A DNA stretch of 64,000 nucleotides from Bacteroidetes bacterium ADurb.Bin037 (GCA_002071175.1 MWER01000012.1:1-64000), one strand, 5' to 3'. Shown: positions 1 to 8,235, counted from the stretch's first letter. A program made the numbers and translations. Notes: generated by a model from the sequence alone, not told the origin.

Positions 1-25
1 AAGGTGTGGCTGGAACACCTCCTTT
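1..25 (+). rRNA. 16S ribosomal RNA, 3' end only
   Basis: The first bases match the conserved 3' terminus of Bacteroidetes 16S rRNA, including the anti-Shine-Dalgarno core CCTCCTTT at 18-25. Only the last ~25 bases lie in the window. The exact 3' end is inferred from homologous genes, not from processing signals. tRNA-Ile follows after about 50 bases, the usual spacer arrangement, but no 23S gene comes after the tRNAs. Confidence 0.9.
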
Positions 26-77
26 TTGGAGCAAGTTTCGTTACGTGCTCTACTCTTTATCTTCCAATTTTTTATTC

Positions 78-151
78 AGTCCCGTAGCTCAGTTGGTTAG
101 AGCACTACACTGATAATGTAGGGGTCAGCGGTTCAACTCCGCTCGGGACTA
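78..151 (+). tRNA. tRNA-Ile (GAT)
   Basis: Cloverleaf folds by eye: the acceptor stem AGTCCCG (78-84) pairs fully with CGGGACT (144-150), the anticodon stem 105-109/117-121 is perfect, and the anticodon GAT is at 112-114. The discriminator base is A151. CCA is not encoded. It sits in the 16S spacer position typical of rRNA operons. Confidence 0.97.
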
Positions 152-165
152 CTGCATAAGGCTAC

Positions 166-239
166 GGGGATATAGCTCAGTTGGCTAGAGCACCTGCTTT
201 GCAAGCAGGGGGTCGTCGGTTCGACTCCGTCTATCTCCA
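166..239 (+). tRNA. tRNA-Ala (TGC)
   Basis: The acceptor stem GGGGATA (166-172) pairs with TATCTCC (232-238) with one G-T pair, the anticodon stem 193-197/205-209 is perfect, and the anticodon TGC is at 200-202. The discriminator is A239 and CCA is not encoded. It is the second spacer tRNA of the rRNA transcript and is followed at once by a terminator. Confidence 0.97.
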
Positions 240-243
240 CAAC

Positions 244-272
244 AAAAAGCACCTGATTTTCAGGCGCTTTTT
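244..272 (+). terminator. Intrinsic terminator after tRNA-Ala
   Basis: AAAAAGC and CCTG pair with CAGG and GCTTTTT around one A-C mismatch and a short loop, ending in a run of T. It would stop the 16S-tRNA transcript here, before any 23S gene. Confidence 0.8.
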
Positions 273-304
273 TGTTTTATGTAATGAAATTCCCGGAGAT
301 TCAT

Positions 305-312
305 TAATTTTG
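305..312 (+). promoter_or_regulatory. -7 element TAATTTTG for the AraC-type gene
   Basis: Exact match to the Bacteroidetes -7 consensus TAnnTTTG. It ends 5 bases before the ATG at 318, so transcription would begin at or beside the start codon. No clear -33 TTTG was seen. Confidence 0.55.
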
Positions 313-317
313 GGCAC

Positions 318-1400
318 ATGAACACACTGGTCTGGATAGGATTCTCTCAAGCTTTGTTTGCATCCATACTGATGATCACAAAAAGTGATCGGGCCGTATA
401 TGACAAAATTCTGACCACCTGGTTGATATTGCTGGCAATCGACTTTCTTACCAGCGCCATAGATTACCAGCTATTTGGAGTTCCCCTGTTGTCAGGCACC
501 TATTTACTGTTCAATCCTGCTTTGTATCTGTATGTCAGATCCCTTACCGTTGCCGGGTTTAGGTTGAAATACCGGCATTTGTTTCATTTGCTGCCTTTCC
601 TGGTATTTGAAATAATGGCCTATGTCATCAGGGAACCCCTTCTGCTGGGAGATTACCTTGTTCAAAATGAAAATTATATTTTCCGTTTTTCTTTTGCCTT
701 GGCCAGTTTGGTATCCTGGTTGATATACAGTCCTCTGAGCATTACATTGGTGTATAACTACCGCACCAACCTGCAGAACGAAACTTCATACATAGAAACA
801 AACGAAAACATCAGGTGGCTGATGTCGCTCACCACTTTTTATGTGATGTATTGTATTATCGGGTATATCATATCCTTTGTAGTCAACATAACAGAGGATT
901 ATCACTCTATAATTCCGGACATCTACAATTATTCTTTGTTGCTTGTTTTGGTTTATATGCTGAGTTTTTACGGATTGAGGCAAAAACATATACCGGAACG
1001 GCTTCAGATCCGGGATAAAAAAAGACCGTATAAAAACCCTCTGTTAGATGATCACGACAGAAAAACAATAGGAGAACAGGTTTTAGAATATTTTAATAGA
1101 CAGAAAGCATACCTCAATCCCGGTCTAAACATGGATTTACTGTCTTCTGAACTGAAAATTCCCAAACATCAGCTCACGGAAGTTCTGAATGTAGAGATCG
1201 GGAAAAGTTTCTTTCGCCTGGTAAATTCATTCCGCGTAGAAGCCGTCAAGAAAATGCTGGAAGATCCGGGAAACATTTATTCTATTGAAGCTATCGGATA
1301 TGAATGCGGATTTTCCAATAAATCTTCTTTTTTTAAGATATTTAAAGAGACAGTGGGTGAAACTCCCCTCGAATACAAAAAACGATTTTCTAACGACTAA
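318..1400 (+). CDS. Membrane-anchored AraC-family transcriptional regulator
   Basis: A 360-residue protein with about seven hydrophobic segments in the first ~220 residues (around 5-20, 33-50, 58-75, 87-103, 124-147, 167-188 and 200-218), then a C-terminal AraC-type double helix-turn-helix domain (about 255-357, with the signature around ECGFSNKSSFFKIFKE and TPLEYKK). The architecture implies a sensor in the inner membrane that binds DNA directly; the signal is unknown. It stands alone before, and on the same strand as, the export module starting at 1507, which makes it the likely regulator of that module. That link is inference from position. Confidence 0.85.
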   Translation: MNTLVWIGFSQALFASILMITKSDRAVYDKILTTWLILLAIDFLTSAIDYQLFGVPLLSGTYLLFNPALYLYVRSLTVAGFRLKYRHLFHLLPFLVFEIMAYVIREPLLLGDYLVQNENYIFRFSFALASLVSWLIYSPLSITLVYNYRTNLQNETSYIETNENIRWLMSLTTFYVMYCIIGYIISFVVNITEDYHSIIPDIYNYSLLLVLVYMLSFYGLRQKHIPERLQIRDKKRPYKNPLLDDHDRKTIGEQVLEYFNRQKAYLNPGLNMDLLSSELKIPKHQLTEVLNVEIGKSFFRLVNSFRVEAVKKMLEDPGNIYSIEAIGYECGFSNKSSFFKIFKETVGETPLEYKKRFSND

Positions 1401-1418
1401 TTTTTCCTCCATCTTTTG

Positions 1419-1458
1419 CAACACTTACTTATTAGTGTTGTCTGTTTTTTGAAAACAG
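1419..1458 (+). other. Two tandem hairpins between the AraC gene and the export operon
   Basis: CAACACT (1419-1425) pairs with AGTGTTG (1434-1440), and CTGTTTT (1442-1448) pairs with AAAACAG (1452-1458). Neither is followed by a proper T run. They could be a weak terminator, an attenuator, or a regulator-binding palindrome for the neighbouring AraC protein. Nothing in the sequence decides between these. Confidence 0.4.
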
Positions 1459-1506
1459 GACCGTTTATCCGTTCGTTTTTTATTTCTTTGCCGGAAAATT
1501 ATAAAA

Positions 1507-2826
1507 ATGAAAAGAACGGTTTTCCTTTTTTGTATTATGATCTGGGCGGCTACTGTGTGCCGTGCCCAGGAAAACGGTACAATAAATTTAGGTGGTTTTG
1601 GAAGAGGATCTGTCTATGGGGGAGGGAAAGATTATAACATAGCATCTGCTTTTTCCGAGCTCTCTCTGCGTGTTAAAGCCGGGAAAGGAGCAGCTTTTTT
1701 AGAATCCGACATCAGGTTCAGAACTGGGGTTATGTATGGTCAAAATGATGTTACCTTGGATGTAAGGGAACTTTATGCCGGGTATAAAAGCCGGAAATTC
1801 GATATATTTCTCGGTAATCAGATAGTTGTATGGGGCCGTACGGACGGATTCAATCCCACCAACAATATTACACCGCAGGATTACTTCTTTTTGTCTGCCG
1901 ATCATGATGATCAGCTACAGTCTAATTTAATGCTCAGGATGAATTACCGGCCGGTATCTGGTATGAAAATTGAATTCATAGGTATTCCCTTTTACAAGAT
2001 GTCTGTTTACCGGTTTAATCTTTTTCAAATGGGTGATTTTGTACATGTTGGTGAAGATATCATTCCGGAAAAAAAATTAAAGAACGGAACACTTGCCTGT
2101 CGGATTGACTTTGATTATCCGGCTATCGGTGGTTCGATCTCATTTTTTAACGGATACGATCCTTATCACGGTTATGGGGTCACTTCTGTAGAACTGACTT
2201 CAGGACAACCGGCTATAAACCTGGCGTCTACTGCCTATCGCAAGACAACCGTAGGGGCGGATATATCCGTTCCGGTCAGTAACTGGATAATCCGGGCAGA
2301 AGCTGCGTATAATAAAACAGATAATCCCGATAATGAGATGTTTATTCCCAATTCGGATTTGAGTTATGTTGTAGGCTTGGAAACCGGTATTGCAGGATTT
2401 ACCATTATAGGACAATATATCGGAAAATATACGTTTGATTTTTCTCCGCTCCCTGATTTTTCTCTGATGACTCCGCCATCCAGTACAGATTTCCCTGGAT
2501 TGATAGAGTACATGAATGAATTGATCGATTACGAAAACAGGTTATTTAACCGTAAAATATTCAACCAGCAGAAAAAAACCAACCACGCAGCTTCCCTTAC
2601 CGTTACCCGGTCATTTGCCTACGAAACATTATCAGCTGAATGTACGGCGTATTACAACTTCACATCTAAAGAATTGTTTATCAGGCCAAAACTTACTTGG
2701 AAGATCTCTGACACCTTAGCTGCTGCGGCGGGGGGTAATTATATGTATGGAGAAGAAAAGACAATGTTTAGCTATTCATCTTCCATTTTGAACGGGGCAT
2801 TTGTAGAATTGAAAGTCAGTTTTTAA
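1507..2826 (+). CDS. Outer-membrane beta-barrel protein (DUF1302-like) of the export module
   Basis: A 439-residue protein with a cleavable signal peptide (about residues 1-20, ending near CRAQ). The rest is rich in alternating aromatic/hydrophobic strands and ends in ...ELKVSF, a terminal Phe as expected for BAM-assembled barrels. The region VVWGRTDGFNPTN resembles the DUF1302 family, whose members often sit beside RND/MMPL exporters. It starts the operon; the MMPL gene follows after 3 bases. The role as an outer-membrane partner or acceptor for the exported substrate is inferred from context. The family assignment is by remembered motif, so it is moderate. Confidence 0.65.
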   Translation: MKRTVFLFCIMIWAATVCRAQENGTINLGGFGRGSVYGGGKDYNIASAFSELSLRVKAGKGAAFLESDIRFRTGVMYGQNDVTLDVRELYAGYKSRKFDIFLGNQIVVWGRTDGFNPTNNITPQDYFFLSADHDDQLQSNLMLRMNYRPVSGMKIEFIGIPFYKMSVYRFNLFQMGDFVHVGEDIIPEKKLKNGTLACRIDFDYPAIGGSISFFNGYDPYHGYGVTSVELTSGQPAINLASTAYRKTTVGADISVPVSNWIIRAEAAYNKTDNPDNEMFIPNSDLSYVVGLETGIAGFTIIGQYIGKYTFDFSPLPDFSLMTPPSSTDFPGLIEYMNELIDYENRLFNRKIFNQQKKTNHAASLTVTRSFAYETLSAECTAYYNFTSKELFIRPKLTWKISDTLAAAAGGNYMYGEEKTMFSYSSSILNGAFVELKVSF

Positions 2827-2829
2827 AAT

Positions 2830-5103
2830 ATGAAAAGAACAACACCTATTATCCGCTTCAGGTGGTGGATCATCGTAACTACGTTACTTCTGGTTGCAGC
2901 CAGCATTATTCCGCTATTAAATATCCATATCAATCCGGATCTTGAATCATATCTTCCTGATTCCATGATATCCAGACAAAATCAAAAGAAGATAAATGAG
3001 GCTTTTGGTAACGAGGAAATGCTGCTTATTGTTTTTGAAGCTCCGGATGTCCTGGAGCAGGAAACGCTTCTTCGTGTCCAGCAAATAAGCGATTTTTTTG
3101 CTCAGATGCCACAGTTTACGGTTTTTTCATTATTCCAGGCTAAAGATATTCAATCCGGTGACGGTATGATGATCGTTGACCCTCTTGTTGATCAGATACC
3201 GGAAACGACTATCGAACGTGAGGAATTGCGCAGGACAATTATGTCAAACGAGCTGGCTTACAAATTGACCGTATCGGAAGATTTCAGATACATGCTGATT
3301 ATGCTTGGTTTAGATGGGACAGTAGGGGACGAAGAGTTAATGGAAATGGTGCAGGAATCATTGGACAGTTTTCCCGGTCAGGAAAATGTCTATGTAACCG
3401 GGCTTCCTTATTTAAGAGAAGAATCCAACAAGAAGATCGGACGCGATCTGATCGTTTTGTTACCTGTCGGATTGTTGGTCATGTTTTTAGTTCTGCTTAT
3501 TTCATTCCGCGATCTGAAAAGTGTCATGCTCCCTTTCTCCGTAGTTCTTTTTTCCATTGTGATCTGCATGACGTTTATTCCGATCTTTGGTTGGGAATTG
3601 AGTCTTATTGGCGTGCTTATTCCCATAATGATGATTGCCATTGCCAACAATTATGGGGTCTATTTTGTGGTGCGTTACCATGACGTATCAATCTCCGAAC
3701 CGGAAATAAGTGTTTTTGACAGGGTTAAAAAAACTGTCGATTACCTGAAGACACCTGTTGTATTATGTGGATTAACCACTATTGTAGGTATTCTGGGTTT
3801 GGTTGCACACCTGCTTCATCCGGCAAGACAAATGGGTGTGGTGACAGCCATTGGGGTAACATTCGCCCTGTCGGCCAGTTTGTTGTATATTCCAGCTGTT
3901 TTATCATTCCAGAAAAAAGAGAAAAAATTTAAAAAACGTTCCGGCGGTAACGGCGGATTTTTCCTTTCTCTATCTGAAAACATTGCAAAATATGTCGTTT
4001 TGCACCCTAAAATGATCCTGGTAACGTTTATTGTTTTTCTGACATTGTGTACCTCTGGTTTGTTCTTTTTGAAAACGGCACCCGATTCCAACAAGGTCAT
4101 GCCGGCAAATCATTCTTATAACAAGGCAATTACCATACTCGATAATCATTTTGGCGGGAGCAAGATGATCCAGGTAATGTTTGAAGGAAACACGAACGAC
4201 CCCTACCTGTTGCAATGTTTGGACAGGTACGAAAAGGAGCTCAAAACACTTTCAAACGTCGGAACGGTTTCTTCCCTTTCTACTGTAGTGAAAAAGATCA
4301 GTACGGCATTGAATGATCCGGGAGAGCCGGGGTATGACCAGATACCCGAAACGAGTGAAGCTGTAGCCCAATACCTTGAACTGTATGCTTTAAGTGGAGA
4401 TCCCGGCGATCTGGAACAATTTGTAAATTTTGATAATACGAAAACATTAATGACCATTCAGTTCCACGCAGATAAAATTTCGGAGATCGACCAAGTGATA
4501 GAAAAAATCGGTGAACTAACCGAATCGGATTCACTGGAGCCGGTACTTGGAGGATTTTCTTTAACCGATAGAGATCTAAGTGAATCGGTCAAACGCGGTC
4601 AATACTATTCCCTGCTGGCAGCTTTCATATTCATTCTGATTTTATTGAGTATAATCTTTAAAAGTGTACAGGCTGGAATCATCGGAAGTTTACCGTTGGT
4701 CTTTGCCGTTTTCTGCACTTTTGGGCTTATGGGCTGGTTGGGTATTGAGCTTAATATTGTTACGGCCCTGCTTTCTTCCATATCCATAGGACTGGGCGTT
4801 GATTTTACCATTCACGTTTTCTGGCGAATACAATGGGAACTGGCTCAGGGAAATGATTATGCGGGCAGTATAATCACAACGCTAAAGACTATGGGCAGGG
4901 GAATCATTATTAATGCAAGTTCGGTTATGCTGGGATTTGCCGTATTGTTTTTGTCGGCTTTCCCCTTAATCCGTTCTTTTGCATTCCTGATAATCATTTC
5001 TCTTTTTCTGTGCCTTGTTAGTGCCCTGGTATTCATACCGGCCATATGTTATTGTATACGACCAAAATTTCTTGAGAAAAAAACAAATAAAATAATAGCA
5101 TGA
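2830..5103 (+). CDS. MMPL/RND-family transporter
   Basis: A 757-residue inner-membrane protein with the duplicated RND layout: one membrane helix near the N terminus (about 13-33), a periplasmic loop of ~170 residues, a bundle of five to six helices (about 205-360), a second single helix (about 395-415), a second periplasmic loop, and a second bundle (about 595-745). The SSISIGLGVDFTIH segment in the second half is the typical acidic/His helix that carries proton movement. MMPL proteins export lipids and other hydrophobic molecules to the periplasm. The stop overlaps the next ATG by 4 bases, so translation is probably coupled to the LolA-like carrier. Confidence 0.85.
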   Translation: MKRTTPIIRFRWWIIVTTLLLVAASIIPLLNIHINPDLESYLPDSMISRQNQKKINEAFGNEEMLLIVFEAPDVLEQETLLRVQQISDFFAQMPQFTVFSLFQAKDIQSGDGMMIVDPLVDQIPETTIEREELRRTIMSNELAYKLTVSEDFRYMLIMLGLDGTVGDEELMEMVQESLDSFPGQENVYVTGLPYLREESNKKIGRDLIVLLPVGLLVMFLVLLISFRDLKSVMLPFSVVLFSIVICMTFIPIFGWELSLIGVLIPIMMIAIANNYGVYFVVRYHDVSISEPEISVFDRVKKTVDYLKTPVVLCGLTTIVGILGLVAHLLHPARQMGVVTAIGVTFALSASLLYIPAVLSFQKKEKKFKKRSGGNGGFFLSLSENIAKYVVLHPKMILVTFIVFLTLCTSGLFFLKTAPDSNKVMPANHSYNKAITILDNHFGGSKMIQVMFEGNTNDPYLLQCLDRYEKELKTLSNVGTVSSLSTVVKKISTALNDPGEPGYDQIPETSEAVAQYLELYALSGDPGDLEQFVNFDNTKTLMTIQFHADKISEIDQVIEKIGELTESDSLEPVLGGFSLTDRDLSESVKRGQYYSLLAAFIFILILLSIIFKSVQAGIIGSLPLVFAVFCTFGLMGWLGIELNIVTALLSSISIGLGVDFTIHVFWRIQWELAQGNDYAGSIITTLKTMGRGIIINASSVMLGFAVLFLSAFPLIRSFAFLIIISLFLCLVSALVFIPAICYCIRPKFLEKKTNKIIA

Positions 5104-5876
5104 AAACTTTTTTCATTCCACTGGTGTCCGCAATGATTTTATTTTCTGGATTACAACTTGCCGGACAAGATGCTGCCGAGATCAGTAAAAGATCAATGGA
5201 TGCAGTAGATATGAGTTCCATACAGATGGATCTTACGATTCACATTCTGGATAATAGGGGAAACACTAGAACACGGAAGATCACAATGATCACCGGTACG
5301 TTTAATGACGTAAATAAAACCCTGATACGTTTTACGGCTCCCCCGGACGTAAAAGGAACATCCCTTTTGATTTATGATTACGAGGACAAAGATGATGATA
5401 TGTGGATATATATGCCGGCGCTAAGAAAAGTCCGGAGGATTGTCAGCTCTGAAAAGGGTAAAAGCTTCATGGGATCTGAATTTACCAATGCCGATATGAG
5501 CCGTCCCAATCAGTCGGACTTCAATTATCAAATCCTGGGAACTGAACTCTTTGAAGATAAAATGTGCTGGAAAATAGAATCTGCCGGTATCAGTGCGGAT
5601 GTTAGGAAATCCAGCGGTTACAGTAAAGCCGTCAGTTTTATCGATCAGGAGAACTACTTGTGTTATAAGGTAGAATACTATGATCTTTCAGGGAAGTTGC
5701 ACCGGATCCAGTACATATCTGATTATCGAAAGAAAGAAAATGGCAATTATATTGCCTGTCGGATGAATATGGAGAATGTTCAGAACAAACGTGTTTCCAA
5801 AATGATTGTGGATCATTTTGAAACAGGCGTACAATTATCTGAGAACGCTTTCTCTCCTTCGGTTTTAGAACAATGA
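5100..5876 (+). CDS. LolA-like periplasmic lipid/lipoprotein carrier
   Basis: A 258-residue secreted protein (signal peptide about 1-22) of the outer-membrane lipoprotein-sorting (LolA/LolB-like) fold: early strands with a TFNDVNKTLIRF segment, then PDVKGTSLL and the DDDMWIYMPALRKVRRI block that marks this family. These proteins hold acyl chains in a half-open barrel. It overlaps its neighbours by 4 bases on both sides, so it is made together with the MMPL pump. Known parallels are aryl-polyene and flexirubin clusters, which also pair an MMPL pump with a LolA-like carrier. The substrate here is unknown; no lipid-synthesis genes are nearby. Confidence 0.8.
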   Translation: MKTFFIPLVSAMILFSGLQLAGQDAAEISKRSMDAVDMSSIQMDLTIHILDNRGNTRTRKITMITGTFNDVNKTLIRFTAPPDVKGTSLLIYDYEDKDDDMWIYMPALRKVRRIVSSEKGKSFMGSEFTNADMSRPNQSDFNYQILGTELFEDKMCWKIESAGISADVRKSSGYSKAVSFIDQENYLCYKVEYYDLSGKLHRIQYISDYRKKENGNYIACRMNMENVQNKRVSKMIVDHFETGVQLSENAFSPSVLEQ

Positions 5877-6313
5877 GAAAAATTATTAAAATAGTAATCC
5901 CGTTGGTCTTATTTTGGATGACACCTCTGATATCTCATTCACAGATGCTGAATATAAATATAACAGGCATACGTGGGATGTCGGGTAATTTATGTATCGC
6001 AGTTTTTACCTCTGCCTATGATTACATTAAAGAAAAAGCCTATATAATAGAATGTTTTTCCAAATCAACCCTACAGGAAGGTTCCATTTGTATTAATATG
6101 TCATTGAGTCCGGGAACATATTGTTTAACGGTTCATGATGATGAGGACGGTGACGGGAAAATGAGGTACAATGTTTTGGGAATACCGCGTGAGGGATTCG
6201 GATTTTCAAATCTGGATCAGAACCGTTTAAGAAGACCGTCTTTTGATGAAATTTCATTCACCGTAGATCAGGACGAAGTAATAGACGTCAATGTCAAGAT
6301 GAGATATTATTGA
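5873..6313 (+). CDS. DUF2141 secreted protein
   Basis: A 146-residue protein with a signal peptide (about 1-24). The mature part carries the DUF2141 signature: LTVHDDEDGDGKMRYN followed by GIPREGFGFSN. The acidic loop DDEDGDG looks like a metal-binding loop, probably calcium. The molecular function of DUF2141 is not established. It is the last gene of the module, overlapping the carrier gene by 4 bases. Confidence 0.85.
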   Translation: MRKIIKIVIPLVLFWMTPLISHSQMLNINITGIRGMSGNLCIAVFTSAYDYIKEKAYIIECFSKSTLQEGSICINMSLSPGTYCLTVHDDEDGDGKMRYNVLGIPREGFGFSNLDQNRLRRPSFDEISFTVDQDEVIDVNVKMRYY

Positions 6314-6350
6314 TCGTCTAGATGTTCTCGAAAAAATCAATCACGGGGAT

Positions 6351-7049
6351 TTACAGCAACAGCCGCTCCTCGGGGGAATATAGGATCATTTCGAGTATAG
6401 GCCGCAAGGCATCCCGGAATAGATATATTAGAAAGATGATCAGAACGATGGTCAGCAAGATGGTAAGCAACACCCAGGGCCATTGTGATTTTTTCTTTTC
6501 AAGGGCTTTGGGTTTCAGGGCCGATCCCGGTTCTACCGGTATGGCAGGCGTTTTATCACGATCAGAGACCAATGATCTGTCCTGTTTTATGCCGGTTACG
6601 GTTTCAGTATCAGCAGGTCTGGAAACATCACATTGTAACTTTGAAGGGGTGGGCAGAGGACTCAGTGACAGGGGTACCAATCCGAATCCGTCGGGATTTA
6701 GAGATACGTTTTTGTCCATGACAAAGAAGATGTCTCCTTCCCGCGTTCTTCTGAGCTTCCCGAATCCGTCCAGGGTCACGGATTTTTCCTTTGCCAGCTT
6801 CCTGGAAATTTCTGCGAGCAATTCGTTAAGTTTCTCACTGGACCCATAGGATTGTTCCAGTAATCCGTCGTTCCAGGTCTCACTTTCCCTGAAAGAGATG
6901 CGTCTTCCGGGTGGTAAGAGCACATGAGAATCATGGGTCAGTCTGGCAGGTATGTCTTCTGCTATGAAACTGCCCATATTTCCCAGGGAAACCCGATTAT
7001 GGGAACGTAACAATTCTATACAACGGGAAGAAAGAAAGAATGTGTCCAT
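6351..7049 (-). CDS. HU-like (CCDC81-type) DNA-binding protein with a membrane anchor
   Basis: A 232-residue protein. Residues 1-125 look like the duplicated HU-type domain found in Bacteroidetes CCDC81-like proteins (VSLGNMGSFIAEDIPA, then VTLDGFGKLRRTREGDIFF). A polar linker follows, then one transmembrane helix (about 192-212) and a short tail. Relatives usually end in a SPOR peptidoglycan-binding domain; here only ~18 residues follow the helix, so that domain is absent. It faces the export operon tail-to-tail, 37 bases apart. A role linking nucleoid and envelope is a guess from the domains. Confidence 0.7.
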   Translation of the reverse strand: MDTFFLSSRCIELLRSHNRVSLGNMGSFIAEDIPARLTHDSHVLLPPGRRISFRESETWNDGLLEQSYGSSEKLNELLAEISRKLAKEKSVTLDGFGKLRRTREGDIFFVMDKNVSLNPDGFGLVPLSLSPLPTPSKLQCDVSRPADTETVTGIKQDRSLVSDRDKTPAIPVEPGSALKPKALEKKKSQWPWVLLTILLTIVLIIFLIYLFRDALRPILEMILYSPEERLLL

Positions 7050-7057
7050 AGTTCGGG

Positions 7058-7065
7058 CAAATTTA
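7058..7065 (-). promoter_or_regulatory. -7 element TAAATTTG for the HU-like gene
   Basis: Exact TAnnTTTG match read on the minus strand, ending 8 bases before the ATG at 7049, so the leader would be only a few bases long. Confidence 0.5.
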
Positions 7066-7085
7066 TACTTTTTTTTGGAAAAGAT

Positions 7086-7117
7086 TTTGCTGGTTCAGGA
7101 AAATCCGTTTATATTTG
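7086..7117 (+). promoter_or_regulatory. Promoter of tRNA-Asn
   Basis: TTTG at 7086-7089 and TATATTTG at 7110-7117, separated by 20 bases, match both halves of the Bacteroidetes consensus. This is one of the two best promoters in the window. Confidence 0.75.
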
Positions 7118-7139
7118 CACTCCCTAAGCAGAAAAACAT

Positions 7140-7216
7140 TCCTCATTAGCTCAGTTGGTTAGAGCACCTGACTGTTAATCAGGGGGTCCAAGGTTCAAGT
7201 CCTTGATGAGGAGCCA
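7140..7216 (+). tRNA. tRNA-Asn (GTT), CCA encoded
   Basis: The acceptor stem TCCTCAT (7140-7146) pairs fully with ATGAGGA (7206-7212), the anticodon stem 7167-7171/7179-7183 is perfect, and the anticodon GTT is at 7174-7176. The discriminator is G7213 and CCA at 7214-7216 is encoded, unlike in the two tRNAs at the left end. It has its own promoter and terminator. Confidence 0.97.
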
Positions 7217-7221
7217 CAGAC

Positions 7222-7256
7222 AAAAGCACTTACAAAAAAACGTAGGTGCTTTTTTT
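7222..7256 (+). terminator. Terminator of tRNA-Asn
   Basis: AAAAGCACTTAC pairs with GTAGGTGCTTTT (one T-G pair) around an A-rich loop and ends in a run of T. Confidence 0.85.
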
Positions 7257-7260
7257 ATTG

Positions 7261-7359
7261 AAAATTCATCTGTCTTTAAGCCAAAACTCGGAGTTATGTA
7301 GGGGACACAACATGTAACTAAGGTGCTTTCCGGATTGTAAGCAACAAGCGCATAATGGT
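7261..7359. other. Spacer between tRNA-Asn terminator and fic
   Basis: About 100 bases downstream of both the tRNA terminator and the fic stop. No supported gene, hairpin or promoter was seen. Confidence 0.5.
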
Positions 7360-8235
7360 TCATCCTTCCTCTTCGTAATAATAGGAGTAGTCTATTCCTT
7401 TCATAAATACTTCGTGACTGTTGATCTCATCGGTCAGCGCATGTTGAAGCAGGTTTTTAATAGTTGTGCTGTCAGTAGTGCTTTTGATCATAGCACTTAA
7501 GTAGTCGTTTTTGCTTATTTTACTCCAATCCACGCATTTTTTCAGACGTTTTTTTAGTATCAGATCAAGCCAAAGACGGGTGCTGCGCCCATTGCCCTCC
7601 AAGAATGGATGGGCAACGTTCATTTCTACATATTTCCGGACAATCTCATCGAATGTATTATCAGGCATTTTTTCAATTTGCCGTAAGGTGTTGTCCAGAT
7701 GTTGCGCCATGGCAAACTTAAAACCGCCTTTAGAGATGTTTTTCTGCCTTATCTGTCCGGCAAAGTCGTAAAGTCCTCCAAACAGATATGCGTGAATTTG
7801 CTGCAATCCTTTAACAGTTCCCACTTCTATACTATCTATCAGAGAACTTTCAAATAAGGCATATGCCTTATATTTGCTTTTGCTGTCTATGGTTTCATCA
7901 CTGTAGGTAAACCAATCTATGAAACGGTTTGCCTGTTTACTTGGGAATTGCTTGGCCAAGGCAATGATACCATTGTAATCCAGCATATCAGTTAAATATC
8001 GCTTGCCATCTTTTGCAACAAGTTTCAGTTGGGTAGTGGTACTAACCAACTCGCTGTTTTCCTTTTTAAGCTTTGATTTCAGGTATTTCCAATAGTTACG
8101 TGTTTTGTTGTAGTCGTCCTGGTTGGCAAGCACAGCCACTATGTCAAGAACAGAAAACCACCAAAGGGCTTTCTCCTGGTCCCAAACAGCACGCACTTCG
8201 CGGTCGTTAAAGAAACGAATGGAAATCTTACTCAT
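7360..8235 (-). CDS. BRO-N/Fic fusion protein, putative AMP transferase
   Basis: A 291-residue protein. The first ~105 residues resemble the BRO-N domain of phage and mobile-element proteins ([19 protein letters not shown], then a DMLDYNGI segment). Residues ~120-280 are a Fic domain with the catalytic motif HPFLEGNGR at 209-217; Fic enzymes usually transfer AMP from ATP to a protein hydroxyl. The C terminus has SYYYE (Ser284, Glu288), the position and form of the self-inhibiting motif of class III Fic proteins, but the next residue is Glu rather than the usual Gly or Asn. It overlaps by 8 bases an ORF that ends as a type I restriction S subunit, a setting in which fic genes are often found. 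Confidence 0.8.
   Translation of the reverse strand: MSKISIRFFNDREVRAVWDQEKALWWFSVLDIVAVLANQDDYNKTRNYWKYLKSKLKKENSELVSTTTQLKLVAKDGKRYLTDMLDYNGIIALAKQFPSKQANRFIDWFTYSDETIDSKSKYKAYALFESSLIDSIEVGTVKGLQQIHAYLFGGLYDFAGQIRQKNISKGGFKFAMAQHLDNTLRQIEKMPDNTFDEIVRKYVEMNVAHPFLEGNGRSTRLWLDLILKKRLKKCVDWSKISKNDYLSAMIKSTTDSTTIKNLLQHALTDEINSHEVFMKGIDYSYYYEEEG

Noticed and set aside
6322-6849. Plus-strand ORF of 175 codons
   Set aside because: It lies fully antisense to the HU-like membrane protein, has no promoter or recognisable motif, and a biased, Ser/Arg-rich composition typical of a shadow frame.
7175-7363. Minus-strand ORF of 62 codons
   Set aside because: It is a translation of the tRNA-Asn gene and its terminator.
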